Shown here: positions 51,329 to 63,758 of the stretch, one piece after another
Layout: the number at the start of each line of letters is the position of its first letter
How positions within the stretch are numbered: the stretch's first letter is position 1
Assembly: GCF_030445035.2 (NCBI RefSeq)
Contig: NC_080675.1
Location: forward strand, 68,464,544-68,528,543
DNA: 64,000 nt
Direction: 5' to 3'
Source of the DNA: Dasypus novemcinctus
Taxonomy: Eukaryota > Chordata > Mammalia > Cingulata > Dasypodidae
The notes under the pieces: model-generated
Told to the model about the DNA's origin: nothing
Seen by the model: only the letters and a program-made list of their open reading frames with translations
The model's database searches: none
Program-made: the position numbers and the translations under genes

Positions 51329-51849
51329 AAGGTAATTAAAAAAAACTGGAATGGAACAACACACATTAGACTGAAAGAAGTATCCCAGATATGGGCAAGA
51401 TCTCTCTTGCCTACCATCTCAGGAGTAAGCTCAGGGCTAAACAAGGCCATTGATCTTTGGGTTACATTAATTAGCAAGTATGTAATAACTGTAATACACA
51501 AATTAATAAAATCTAAGAGAAGAGAGGGAATCTGGTTTTGATCACCTTAAAGTTTCAGGAAGATATGTAATTTTCACTTGGAGGGATTTTATTGATTTTT
51601 CTTAGCAGAGGACACAACCACCTGAATTAATGACTGAATGGTTCTTGATGTTGGTGTCCATTTGGGAAGGGTTTCTGCATATTAATTTCCAAGTGTGATA
51701 ATTTTGTGCATGATTTACACTTCAAGTTGTAAGTTGGGAACAGTTTTACTTAGATTATTACCTGTATGCCTTATCTGTCTAGCCCTGACCTTTTTTCTGA
51801 GATTCTGACTTTTCATAACAATCTACTGTTTTTCTCCAATAGGTTATCC
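51329..51849. other. No gene recognised
   Basis: Spacer between a short tRNA-SINE and an L2 fragment. Confidence 0.5.
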
Positions 51850-52770
51850 TATAGGCTTTTCAAATTCACCGTTTCCAAAACTGAATTTCCATCTTGATCT
51901 CCAAACCTTTTCCTACCCTTACATCTTTTAACTTGGTTAATGAAGGCACAGTTATCACCTTGATGCTCATGCTGGAAACCTGGGTGTCATCCTTAACCTC
52001 TCCCTCTCTATTACTTTCCTCCTTCCCCATTACAAGCAAGTCAATTGCTTGATCCTATTTGTTTAATCTCAAATGTCTCCCTTGTCTTTTTCCCTTGCTC
52101 CTACCTCGTGTCTACTTCTGGGGTTGGACTCTTATTATTTCTCACCTGGACTATAACAGACACTTATTTTCTGATTTTCCATCTTACCTTTCTCTAATCT
52201 TTCCTCTATTATGGTCAGAATGATTTTGTAAAGTGCAACTCTGATCATGTCACTATCATGTATACTTCTGTTACTCTCCATTTATCATCTCAGGTTAAAG
52301 GCCAGTCTTTAGCATGGTACACAAGGTCGTTCAAGATTATGCCCTTGCATTTCTCCTGAACCTTATTTCCTTTACTCATCTTGTTTTCTAGATATATTGC
52401 CATGTTATTCTTCTATGCCTTGTCACATGTAGTTCCTTTATGTTTCCATTCACATCTTTTCAGTCTGCCAGACTTCTACCCATCCTTCAGATGTCTCATT
52501 TCCAATGAGTACTTACTAGTCCTGCCTGGAAAAAGTAGATCTGCCTTCCTCTGAGTTCTTATTGTGCTTTGTGTTTCCTTCTTTTATCGGTTGTATTTAT
52601 CAACGCAAATAAAAATAAGTTATGTACTTGCTTGTTTCCTCCACTAATGTGTGAGTTTCCTGAGAATGAGGACTATGTTTTACTTATTTTTATATTTCCA
52701 GTGCCTGGCAAAGAGCTTCAAAGATAAAAATCTGGCAAATGCTCATTAAACTAATGAGTAAATCAAAGTG
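51850..52770 (+). mobile_element. L2 LINE fragment
   Basis: Order of motifs follows L2: CTCTGATCATGTCACTATCA, TAGCATGGTACACAAGGTCG, then GAGAATGAGGACTATGTTTT, CCAGTGCCTGGCAAAGAG and a terminal TCATTAAACTAATGAGTAAA. Old, with no usable frame. Confidence 0.65.
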
Positions 52771-53082
52771 CCTTCTTAGCAACAACTTACAACGGTGCAT
52801 AGAAAAATGTTGCCACAGGAGTGAGACATGTTCATCAAAGGACTGCTTTGTATATTCACTTTTAATAAAAGAATAGACTTGCAAAAAAAAGAAAAAAAAC
52901 TTGGGGTTATTACATTGATGTGGGCTATGGGTGGGAGGCTCTTTGTCTCTTCAGAGATAACCTTAACCTAAGCTGTCTGTCTTGACTTGTGGCTGCAGTC
53001 CTGTCCTTGGTGACCATGGCAATGACTCCAGTCCCAGGAAACAGTTTATCAATGCAAACTCTATAAACTTTAAATATGAGGT

Positions 53083-54450
53083 CCCCATTCACCCCCACCA
53101 CCCCCACCCCTCCCCTCCCCCCACAGTAACACTCTCCCCCATCATCATGACACATCCACTGTATCTGGTGAGTACATCTCTGGGCATCGCTGCACCCCAT
53201 GTCCTGTGGTCCACACCATAGCCCACACTCTCCTACGTTCCATCCATTGGGCCATGGGAGGACATACAATGTCTGGCAATTGTCCCTGGAGCACCACCCA
53301 GGACAACTCCAAGTCCCAAAAATGCCTCCACATCTCATCTCTTCCTCCCATTCCCTGCACCCAGCAGCCACCATGGCCACTTTTTCCACACCAATGCCAC
53401 ATTTTCTCGATTATTAGCCATGATAGTTCATGAATAGGATATCATTAAGTCCACTCTAATCCTTACTGTATTCCTCCTTCCTGTGAACCTTGGCTTGGTT
53501 GTGTCCATTGCACATCTATGTCAAGAGAGGGCTTAGATTCCACATGGATACTGGATGCAATCCTCCTGCTTTCAGTTGTAGGCACTCTAGGCTCCATGGT
53601 GTGGTGGTTGACATTCTTCAACTCCATGTTAGCTGAGTGGGGTAAGTCCAGTAAATCAGAGTGTAGGAGCTGAAGTCTGTTGAGGCTCAGGGCCTGGCTA
53701 TCATATTGTCAGTCCAGAGAGTCAAATCCCCTAGATATATCTTAAGCCCCAGCACTAACTACAATTCCAGTGAAGTAGCATGAAAGACTTGTGAAAAGAG
53801 ATCCCATCTGAGTCCAGCTCCATCATGCAGAAACACCAGCTCCAAAGAAGGGCCAACTGACATGGCAGTGAACCCCATCTGCCATGACCATAGAACCTGT
53901 GGGTCCTTTTAGCCCTCAAAAGGACCAGTACCTGGGGTTGTATCTACTTTATCTGTCTCTGAGACTCTGCTCAGGTGTGCAAAAGGGCAATCCTTCTGAC
54001 AACCTCCAGACTCTTTTTTAGAGACTCATAGCCATATGAACTCATTTATCCTTTCCATTTCCCCCTTACTTTAGGTCAAACAGCATTTTTAACTCCTGTT
54101 ATTATATGTAGACAGGGATATTCTGCTGGTCCATGTTGAACCTTTAGTTCAAGGTCGTTTTCTAGTTACGTCTTCAGCTGGTACTTGGTAGTGATCCCTC
54201 GGTGCCAGGGAGGCTCATCCCCGGGTATCATGTCCCATGCTGGGGGGAAGGCATTGCATTTACATAAACTAACCTTTCCTTAGTTTATGGTTACTTCAAG
54301 CCTAACCTCTCCCATTGCCTTTGCCTATGGTTATTTCATAATAACTTCTGCCCCTACAGTCCAGAAAAGAGCTGGGACATCCCTGTCTCCTGTCCTGGTA
54401 TTGGTAACCCTGCTTTCTCTCATGAATCCAAGTATAAACTAAATTGCTGC
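53083..54450 (-). mobile_element. Antisense copy of the L1-lineage 3' region, lodged in an ERV fossil
   Basis: The reverse complement matches 5395-6500 of the first copy in order: CAGCATGGGACATGATACCC, then GGATAAATGAGTTCATATGGC, GTCAACCACCACACCATGGA, and a G-rich end followed by GGGGACCTCATATTT. Divergence between the copies is high, so they come from different subfamilies or ages. Frames of up to 154 codons here (52925-53417) are chance products of the G/C-rich stretch. The upper boundary (54290-54540) is uncertain. Confidence 0.65.
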
Positions 54451-54859
54451 CTGGTGGAATTCTTAGCCCTTAGGGTTAAAGGACCACTGGAGTTTTATTA
54501 TCTCCAAGGACTGGGGGGAATAAAGGAAGTCTCCTGCTTTAACTGTCAGTGTTCCTAAGAGTGGCAATTCATGAGAGAAACCAGTCTGTCTCCCTGAGGC
54601 TTCAAGAATTAATCTTGTTGCTTATCCAAAATTCTGCTAAATTCAAGGTAAAAGATAAAGTTCTGAAAGAAAAAAGAATTGTGTTAAAACATTGGGAACA
54701 TTTTGGTTACAATCCATTAGTTAAGAAAGAAAATTCTTGTGTAAAACTGCATGGTCATAGTGTAAAACTACACAGTCATAGTGCAAATTAAAAGTTTCAG
54801 GAGTCTGAAATGTTTTGCAGTCACACTTATTTTGTAAAAAAAATGGAAGTTTTAAGTAA

Positions 54860-55215
54860 CTAAAATTATGTTTTTGTGTCAGACTATTCATGTCTGCCTA
54901 TTTGCTCAAATTGTTGAAGTTAAATATGCAGTTATATAAGGAATATATATTTCTGGAAGCCAAATTAAGCTAAACAGTATATAAAATAATGCAAATTATA
55001 AGTAACATCAATGAGTTGTGTTTCTGTGTCTAACTCTATTTGTATCTACCATTTGCTTGGTGTATGTCTTCATATATCAGGATGATAGTATCAAATTAAC
55101 AAGTGAGAATTCTTAAAAGAGCTCTATTCAAACTGTTAAAAATTAAATATGCAGTTATATATGTAAATAAATATTCTTGGAGCCCAAATTAGACTAAGCA
55201 GGATGAAAAAGTCAT
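54860..55215 (+). repeat. Degenerate tandem duplication (about 220 bp apart) inside the ERV fossil
   Basis: TTAAATATGCAGTTATAT occurs near 54920 and again near 55144, each followed by ATT-rich sequence and a GGA(A)GCC(A)AAATTA motif and preceded by a TGTGTC...TATTTGCT-like stretch. The paired order shows an old tandem duplication, not chance. Confidence 0.6.
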
Positions 55216-57771
55216 ATAAAAATCCGATTATAGTAACTATAGGGAAAGGGCCTCCTCTTTGCAAAAGCTTTGAAGGCAAGACTAGGTGTGGCAGATTAAA
55301 CCTATCTACTAGGCTAGGGAATTAAGAATCAGTTTGCCCTGTAATTTCCCAGTTTAAACCTTTTGTCAGCCATAAAATGTAAAACACAAAGATTAGGTTA
55401 GTTTTCACATAAAGGAAGAAAATATTAATTAATGTAACCTGGCAGCCTACTGCCTCAGTCTCCCACTCCTGGGTTAAACCACAATAAAAAACCCCAGCTT
55501 AAGCTGGTCCTATAAACAATAAAAAAGATGCCCAAGGAAGAGCTAAGTCAATATCAATTCAGCACTAAAATCCATTCCTTATTTGACAAAGGGGAGCAGG
55601 TAAAAACTAAAATGGTTGGAATGTGATGGGGAAAGCAGTTAAATCACAAACTTTTACACGAGAAAGTTAGATTTTCTTGGATAGGCTGTAACTTCTGAAG
55701 TATCCAGTCTATGGAAAAACAGAGGAAGGGCTTGTGTGCTATGATTAGGGGTATAAATTGTGTCATTTTTCTTTGTTCGGGGCACCAGCCATGTTTTCTG
55801 ATTGTGTGCCCCCTCTTGCAAGATTGAGAATAAATTCTTTTCTTCTCCACAATCGCGTGAACCTTATTTTCTTCCAGAAGATTTCTTTCCAACAAAAATA
55901 AAGGTAATGAGTGACTCTGTTGACAAATTTCAGTGAAAAATGAAAAGTCCATAAAAACTATGGAGAGATCTTTCCTGGATTATGATTAAACAAATTAAGT
56001 AATTGTGTAATATGTTTTGAAACCTAGTAGTCAGTATACTTTTAAAAATTACTCATTTTCATAACTTAAACAAAAAAAAGTTTTAGCTTCCTGTAAAGAT
56101 AAAAAGAAAACATTCCTTGCATAAACTATAATAGTTTCAATTTTATTTAGCTTGAGTGTAATCTCCCATGATTAACTTATAAACTAAATTAACATTATAT
56201 GTACAAAATCTTTAGAGTAATAAAAATTGTAAGTTCACGTTAATAAAATTAAACTAAAGAAAAAAGATGGTAAATATGCTCTCTTAAAGAAATAAAGTAA
56301 ATTTCTTTGGTTAGTAATTATAATTTAATAAGTTTATTTAAATGTAAGGTAACTAGTCAATGTAGTTGTAGTCAATTATAAAAAAGTTTGTAAAACATCT
56401 TCCAAACTGAAAACATTTAAATAGTTCTAGTTCTAGAAGTCATTGTTAACTAAAAACTTGGATTGGTATTGGTTGCAAAAAAATAACTGCATGGTAATAA
56501 AACCTGTCTGAAGGCCACCACAAGGTGCATATTTAAATAAATGGTAATAAAAAGTTATCTTAATTCTATTGGGAATCTTCTGTTTTCATTTTAACAATGA
56601 AAAATAGTTTTTTCCCTCTATTACTAAAGTAAAATACCTACTATTATCTTCATAGTAAAATTGTATAAGTAAACAGTTATTTGATATATGATGTGTTGCA
56701 TTAAATTGTTTAAAATATATATAAAAACAAGGAATAAGCTTTAACATTGTCAAACTCTTTTGTGCATTCAAACCAGGCCTTGATTACATTACAAGTTGCC
56801 TCTCCATGGGAGTTATTGGCGAGGCTGGTCACTGACACCTCAATTAGAAATATTTGCTTTATCAGCCTCTGGTTCTGTTCCTGAAGTCGATGGAAACTAC
56901 GTTGCAGTTTCAAGCTCCTGCAGCAGCCAATGATGACTCGGTACAGCCAAGTGTACAATGGATATCACCTCCAAACAGGCACTGTTCCATAGTGCCAGAG
57001 AGCACTATGCACCAGGCTGGTAAAATACTGGAAACTCTCTAAAATCAATGATGTTGCGACTTGCTCACTGTGAAGAACATGCTAAGTAGAGCCATGATAC
57101 CAGGATACTGTAAGTAAAACTTAAACACAATTGGCATTATGGCCTGCTCCCATGGAGAGATAACATGTAAAGTATTACAATCCTGAAATTTAAAACTATT
57201 AACTGCAACTCAGAATCCTAATACATTAATTAATATTAAAGTGCTATACTTCTATCCTGTACTAAATATATGCCTAATAATTATAACATTATCTTTTCTA
57301 TTCTGGATCAGGTACAAAAGTATATCAGATATATTAAATTCCTGGTAACTTTATTTTCTAAATAATTAATAAACATGTCTATAAAATAAGGCAACAGTCT
57401 TAGCCAAGCTCAGCCAACTTACTTTTCTAGTGTACTCTACTGTGTAGCAAAAATGAAGCTTGTTTGCTTGCTAATAATGAGTCACCTATTAAAAAGTAAA
57501 AATTACCAGGAATTGTACAATTAAAACCAAAATGTAAAAAAAAATGAAAAAACTTTATTCTGTAGTTCTGATCCACTCCCACAGCTAAAAACTAAGAAAA
57601 TTTTCATCTTAGTGCACTAATCCTGAATGAAACCAACTGTCCAAAATGTGCCAGTTCATCAGAAGCATCTAACAGAACACGAGTGCCAATTATTAAACAA
57701 CCTGAAATGCGTCTTCAAAACAAAGGTAAGTATCTATTGCAATTTCTCTCTAAAAATACCTTAGAGAGAGA

Positions 57772-57793
57772 AATATATATATATATATATATA
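57772..57793. repeat. (TA)n microsatellite
   Basis: About eleven TA units inside the ERV fossil interior. Confidence 0.85.
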
Positions 57794-58851
57794 CTGTTCC
57801 CACCAGCTTTTAAAAAGGGGTGCCATCTTTATAAGCACCTAACCTTGTCTACCTCTGTAATCCACTGTCCTCTTTTAAAAACGAGTATTCCAAATTTTAA
57901 TTGTTTGTTTCTTTCAGAATGAACATCTTATTAACCATATGAAAACTTCATCCAACTTCATGCAGAAGGCCAGATCCATCTTCCTCCAGTTAAAATAGAG
58001 TTTTACACCTTGTTAGGCAATAACTACAGCCCATGGCCAGCAGGAAGCAGTTACAGAATAGAGATCATCTCCCTTCAGCACCCCTTTAAGATTAAAAGTG
58101 TAAACTCTTTAAGGGTGAAACAGGATTGGCAGATGGATCTGGAGCCTGCCTGGAAATCTACGAGGGCACTGGTGGCCCCAGGATGACTGCAGGGGAGCCC
58201 CTGCCCCAGGATTCTGCTGTCCGGAGTGAAAACTTCGAAAATTTCTAGGAACAGGCTCCTTGATGCTACACTGAAAATTGATAAGTAATCAATCAAAACA
58301 ACAAACAGCCATCTACCTCATAGCTCCAACAATAATTATGCCAAAGCTTAGCAAGTTAAACTTTGGCATAAGGGGGGAAATGATGTGGGCTATGGGTGGG
58401 AGGCTCTTTGTCTCTTCAGAGATAACCTTAACCTAAGCTGTCTGTCTTGACTTGTGGCTGCAGTCCTGCCCTTGGTGACCATGGCAATGACTCTAGTCCC
58501 AGGAAACAGTTTATCAATGCAAACTCTAAAAACTTTAATTATTCAGGGCAAATGCAAACCAAATGTGCTAAAAGCTTATCTAGAATGTATGAAGTCCATG
58601 CTAAAGCTTACCTAGGATGTGGAAGATATATGCTAATTCAAGCCTATTGAGAACTGAAACAAAAGAACCATTTGGCCTTTCCTCTCTGTATGAAAGGAAC
58701 TCAAAAATCTTGTTCGGGGCTCAGGATTGAAATAGAAAGCTCCCAAGTCCGGCCAGCCATCAATAAACCATTTTCCTTCTCAAAATCATTCCTGAGTCCT
58801 GGCCTTTCTATATGCAAATAATTGAACTTCTCTCAAATTCTGCAACAACAT

Positions 58852-59794
58852 CATTTACAATAAACTTTGGTTATCTGGTACCCCTAAACATCTGAGTGGC
58901 ACTGAGCCCAGAAGTCAGGAAAATTTAAAAATCAAAGTGTCTTTGTTTGGAAAAAATTTCCAAATCCATTTGTGCAATGAGCAAGGAAAACAGAAACCTT
59001 GATGTAGGAATGACTAGTCCATTCCCTGTCTAGCCAGAAAGCAAAATGGGGCCCTGTAGAAGAGTGATGTCAATAGAAGCAGGCTTTCCTGAACATAGGT
59101 GGTGATCACAATGACAGAGTCAGGGATTTTAAGTCAAGTACTCACAGTCTGAGAAGAAATCCAGGAAAGATAAATCAGAAATTAGAACAGGCTTGTTGTG
59201 TGTGGGTGTATGTCCACTTGCACTGTACAGTTCTAGAAGTTCCAGTGCTTTAAGTAGAATCCAGAAAACTAACTTTTTTGGAATAACTTATTCCTAGTTA
59301 GTATAGGATAATGGAGGGTAATGAAGATTTCAGTGTGGGAATTCTTTATGGGCAAGGATTATGTTTTTTAAAACTGGTTTTGTACTCATTGCTATGTATA
59401 GATAAGTCTTTGAAAAGCACTTTTTTCCCTGAATAATGGAACTGCTGGTCCCTAAGGAATGTCTGTATTTAGATTCTATTTTGTTTAATGAGTCTCTTAG
59501 ATCATTGGTTCTCATGTTAGTTTGGGCTGGCTGTGGAAGAAATTACAAAAGAAATAGAGTTTATTTTCAGTGTTTCTTTCTGGTGTTTCCTATCTCTAAA
59601 GTCAAAGCTTCTCAGGGTTTTCATTAAAACCCACTCTGAGAGCTCTTACCCTGCTGGAAGGATTTTCCCTCACCCTTGTCTTTTAGATTTCCTCTTGAGT
59701 GGGATGTATTATGGTAGCAATATTTTTAACACAAACCAGTAAATCATTCTAACTCATTTGTGAGTCAGCCTCAGTTTTTTTTTTTTTTAAACTT
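58852..59794. other. No gene recognised
   Basis: Spacer between the class I-like ERV fossil and the ERVL fossil. TTGGTTCTCATGTTAGTTTGG near 59506 may be a hAT scrap. Confidence 0.45.
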
Positions 59795-62285
59795 TTTCCT
59801 CCTGTATCAGCTGGTCAGAGGGAACCCCCACAAAGCCACAGGTGTGTGTTAAGTGATTGGAATCAGTGCTACGGATCTGGGTATTACGAGGATCTGGGCT
59901 GCCTCCTTGTGTAACTTATTTGTGCCTTTGGACCTTTTTAGGTCTAAATTGGCAAGTGTCCTTTCCATCATATGATGAGTTGCTTGTGTGTCCTTTGGAC
60001 TTTATCACTCGGTGGCTGATAATAAGCACCTCAAGATGAGCCTCTTCCAATTGCCTAGTGGTGTGGCATACCCTGGTAAGGCACTCAGGCTCTATTAGGG
60101 TTCAGTATCCTTCTTGGAACTGTTTTTCATATAGGGGTCTGCTCTCTGATCCTCCTGTTGGGGTTTGCCAGAGAATCCACATAGCATCCTCCTGGATTAT
60201 GAGTACCTCTGGCATCTTTGGATCTGCTGAGTTCTATGACCATAATGGCAAGGCTACTTGTGGCATAATTTGAAACTATTATCAAGCTATCTGTTGCTCT
60301 CGGTCTCCCTCAAATTGGCAGTCTCCATAGTCACCCAATAAAGGTTCAGAACAATTTTGCCAAGTGCGGTATGTAGTTTCTAAAATCCGGAGAGGTAGAT
60401 TAATAAGTGCTCTGCCTTTTTCTCAGTGATAGGAAGGCAATGTATGATAACTCATTCTTATTTTTGGAAAGGACGTCCTGGCATGTCACAGATAATTCTA
60501 GCAGAAATTAAAAAAAAAAAAGATTTATTTATTTATTTTATTTCTCTCCTCTTCCCTCCCCCCCCTCCCCGGTAGTCTGTTCTCTGTGTATATTTGCTGT
60601 GTCTTCTTCGTTCTCTTCTGTTGTTGTCAGCAGCACGGGAATCTGTGTTTCTTTTTGTTGAGTCATCTTGTTGTGTCAGCTCTCTGTGTGTGCGGCACCA
60701 TTCCTGGGCAGGCTGCACTGTCTTTCGTGCTGGGTGTCTTTCCTCACAGGGCGCACTCCTTGAGTGTGGGGCTCCCCTACACGGGGACACCCCTGTGTGG
60801 GACGGCACTCCTTGCGTGCATCAGCACTGCACGTAGGACAGCTCCACACGTGTCAAGGAGGCCCGGGGTTTGAACCGCAGACCTCCCATGTGGTAGATGG
60901 ATGCCCTAACCACTGGGCCAAGTCTGGCGCCATCTAACAGAAATTGTAATTGGTGAAGTGAAATTGTAACTTGGGAAATTCCCTTTGAAAAACTTTCCAC
61001 TGAATCCCTATGCATTTCACCAATGTGGCAGATCCAAGAAACTTTGTCAGATTTATTTTCCACCTTCTTGGATAAATGGTTCTTACTAGGGAATCCAGAC
61101 TGCTTTTCACTTCCTGCTCACCAGATCTGAATAGCAGGATATCATTAATACGGTGGACCGTCTGATATATATTTGAATGTCCAGCAAGTCAAGGTCTTTT
61201 CATACTCTACTGTGGAGAGAGTAGGAAATATTAAGACCATGAATGTGTATTGCTATCTGTTCCAGGTAAGTGTGAATTATTTCTGATTCTTACTCTTCAT
61301 GATGACTGAAAAGAATACAATTGCCAGATCAATAGTTATATACCAAGTGCCACATCCAGCACAGCAGCTGCAATTGGGATTTCCATTTAGTTAGGCTTGT
61401 GGTAGTTCACCATCATCTGCCATAATTTATCTGGGTTTTACAGGGCCCAGACTCATGAATTGAGTAGGAGTATGATGAAAACCACCGCCTCTGCCTGTTT
61501 TAAATTTTGAGTGGAGCACTGGTCTCTGCTATCCCACCTAGGATTTGGTATTAGTAAATCCAAATTTGGGGACGAGGCTCAAATTCAATGTTTCCATTGT
61601 CCGTAAGAGTTACATGGTTTTTACCCTATATGTCATGGAACCAGTGAGAGAGTTCTGCCAGCCATTTAGTATATTAATTGTGAATATGCATTCAGAATTA
61701 GGGAAAATACCACAGGTGGGTCCATGGACCTTTGGAGCCACTATGAGATAGAATAGAACCAGAATTCCTTTCTCAACTGGCATCATACACCCCCACTCTA
61801 ATGCGGGGCCGTGAAGGCATTTTGGGTCTTCTGTTATTTATGTCATTCAGGCCCTATAGCCAATGGACCTCCAAAGATCTGGGTATTCCTTTTCCCCAGT
61901 GTATAGTTGCTCAGGTAATGGCCTTAGGATTAGTGGAATCACTATTTTTTATACTGGTTTCTTCCTCAAATAGTCCTGGTCACCTTTTCCATCTGTAACC
62001 CTCCCAATTCACCATAGGTTAAAGTCATAGTAAATGTAACACTATTGCATGCCGAAGGTTATCACCACCATCCTTGTCCTTAACAATGGAATTATTGTTG
62101 CTATCTGGCAGGTAAGTGATCCAACTCTAGAATCCCATCCTTATGATCTGCTTCCTGGGATTACTTCTGATAACCATTTTCCTGTTGGGTTCTATTATAA
62201 GCAGATGTCAAGACAAGGACTCAAGTGCAAGTGATTTATTTGGGAGTTGAAGGAAACGGTGGTAGGGGCTTGAGGGACTGAGAAA
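59795..62285 (-). mobile_element. ERVL-type (class III) endogenous retrovirus fossil, pol region, broken
   Basis: Antisense sequence follows the recalled ERVL internal region over about 2 kb: GGGGTTTGCCAGAGAATCCA, TTGGCAGTCTCCATAGTCAC, GCATGTCACAGATAATTCTA, AACTTGGGAAATTCCCTTTG, GCAGGATATCATTAATACGG and CAGCAGCTGCAATTGG. It is interrupted by the DAS-SINE at 60510-60933. No LTR of the same element is recognised at either end. Heavily decayed, ancient; many breaks and no usable frame. Confidence 0.8.
60510..60933 (-). mobile_element. DAS-type SINE in an ERVL fossil
   Basis: Antisense copy with poly(T) side at 60510, GC-rich body and inverted head (GGTTTGAACCGCAGACCTCC). TSDs CTAGCAGAAATT (60498-60509) and CTAACAGAAATT (60934-60945). 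Confidence 0.93.
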
Positions 62286-62294
62286 GGGGAAAGT

Positions 62295-62863
62295 GTTATG
62301 GATTGAATTATATCCTCCAAAAGACATGCTCAAGTCCTACCCCCATGGGCCTGTGAATGTGAACTTATTTGTAAATAAGGTCTTGAATATGTTATTAATT
62401 AAGATTAGGCTAAAATGGATTAGTGTGTACTCTAATTCAATATGACTGATATCTTTATAAGGAGAGAATATTTGGGGAGAGAGGGGGGAGAGAGAGGGAG
62501 AGAGAGAAAGGGGGGGAGAGAGAGGGGGAAAGGGGGGAGGGGGGAAGAAAGAGAGAGAGAGAGACAGAGAGAGAGACAGAGAGAGAGCACATGTGCAAGA
62601 GAGAGAAAGCCAGCCAGCCCTGTGATGGAAGCAGAGGTTGAGTTATGCCACCACAAGCCAAGGAATACCATGGATTGTTGTCCACCCACCAGAAGACAGG
62701 GGAGAGGCATGGGAATGGATTCTCCCCTTTAAGAGGAAGCAGGGCCTTGCTGACACCTTGATTTTGGACTTCTAGCTTCCATAACCGTGAGACAATAATT
62801 TTCTGTTGTTTAAGTCAACCAGTCCCTGGTACCCTGTTCTAGTAGTCCTGATAAACTAAGACA
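62295..62863 (+). mobile_element. MLT1-type LTR fossil with an expanded GA-rich tract
   Basis: Begins TGTTATGGATTGAATTATAT, then TAATTCAATATGACTGATAT, TTGTTTAAGTCAACCAGTCC and GATAAACTAAGACA at the end. A purine tract at 62475-62600 replaces the short GA region that MLT1 LTRs carry there. Similar short purine strings flank both ends, a possible 5-bp duplication. Confidence 0.7.
62475..62600. repeat. GA-rich simple repeat
   Basis: About 125 bp almost purely of G and A on the plus strand, largely GAGA with GGGG blocks, lying within the MLT1 LTR. Arginine/glutamate-rich and leucine/serine-rich frames here are composition artefacts. Confidence 0.92.
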
Positions 62864-63758
62864 GAAGGGAAGGTAGCCAATAAAGTAAACATTATTAACT
62901 CCATTATTATAGTAGGTAATTGGACTTAATCCCACTGAGGAAACTCTGGGAGAGAGTTTAGGCACATGCTTTAGAATTACAAGAGGGACAAAAGAGCTTG
63001 GGTACTTATACACCAACTCCCTTCAGCCATTGGTTGGGAGTTTCTGGGGTAGGGTATCATTAATTCATTAATTCTTCCACACTTCTGTTCTGCTGCATGG
63101 ACAGGCAAAGAGGTTTTGAGATCAGAGAAAGTTCTCAAGTGCTTGCAGTTGGGCTTGCATCGAGATGTGCTTAAGTAGAAAGGGCAAGGGGTTAGGGATA
63201 GGGCATTGACAGCTACTGTAATAATATCCAATTAAAATTAAAGTAGAAAACTTTGGGACCTGTAAATTGAAGTTTGGAATGTGAAATATGATACTACATT
63301 CATAAAAGCACAACATTATAATAGTTCAGCTTAAATCAGTAGAGTATTATCTATTTTCCAGCTAATGTAAAATATATCCATAATACTATTTAATACTTCA
63401 TGGTCTGTCAGGCTGCTGTGCTTCCCTTTTGTTTTAGAGTAGACAAAGATTACTCAGCACTTGCTATCCTGAGTGACCAGATCAAAGAATTATGCAAGAA
63501 ATATATTTAATAGATGGGGCATTATTATAACAACATACTGAATAAACGAATAGCCAAAGTAAATGAAATTGATCTGATTATAGAAGAATTTGAGTCTTGT
63601 ACTGTTTCAACTAAAATAAAAATTCTAGAAGTTTTTGTTTATATCAAGTCTGTAAATCCTTTAATATGTTAGACCATTCCTTCATTTAAGTTCGTCTTGC
63701 CATTTAAGATCTGAATTTCCTTTCACTTTGCTATTAAGCCCTTCAAAAGTGTAACTTT
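62864..63758. other. No gene recognised
   Basis: AT-rich sequence between an MLT1 LTR and a DAS variant. The 84-codon antisense frame near 62977 has no known features. Confidence 0.45.

Larger units (their letters stand above)
52916..58847 (+). mobile_element. Endogenous retrovirus fossil, class I-like, broken
   Basis: The 3' LTR spans 58381-58847 (467 bp, TGATGTGGGC...TGCAACA, AATAAA near its end). Directly before it lies the polypurine tract AAGGGGGGAAA. A copy of the LTR start lies at 52916-53080 (about 98% alike by eye), and the 4-bp duplication ACAT occurs at 52912-52915 and 58848-58851; 4 bp fits class I. An antisense L1-lineage segment (53083-about 54450) is lodged at the 5' LTR. The inside is AT-rich with no long open frame; another LTR-like stretch (about 55625-55902) carries its own AATAAA. 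It is clearly broken, with many lesions and at least one large interruption. Confidence 0.78.

Noticed and set aside
52925-53389. 154-codon antisense frame rich in glycine and tryptophan
   Set aside because: Runs across the junction of an ERV LTR and an antisense L1 3' region; not a gene.
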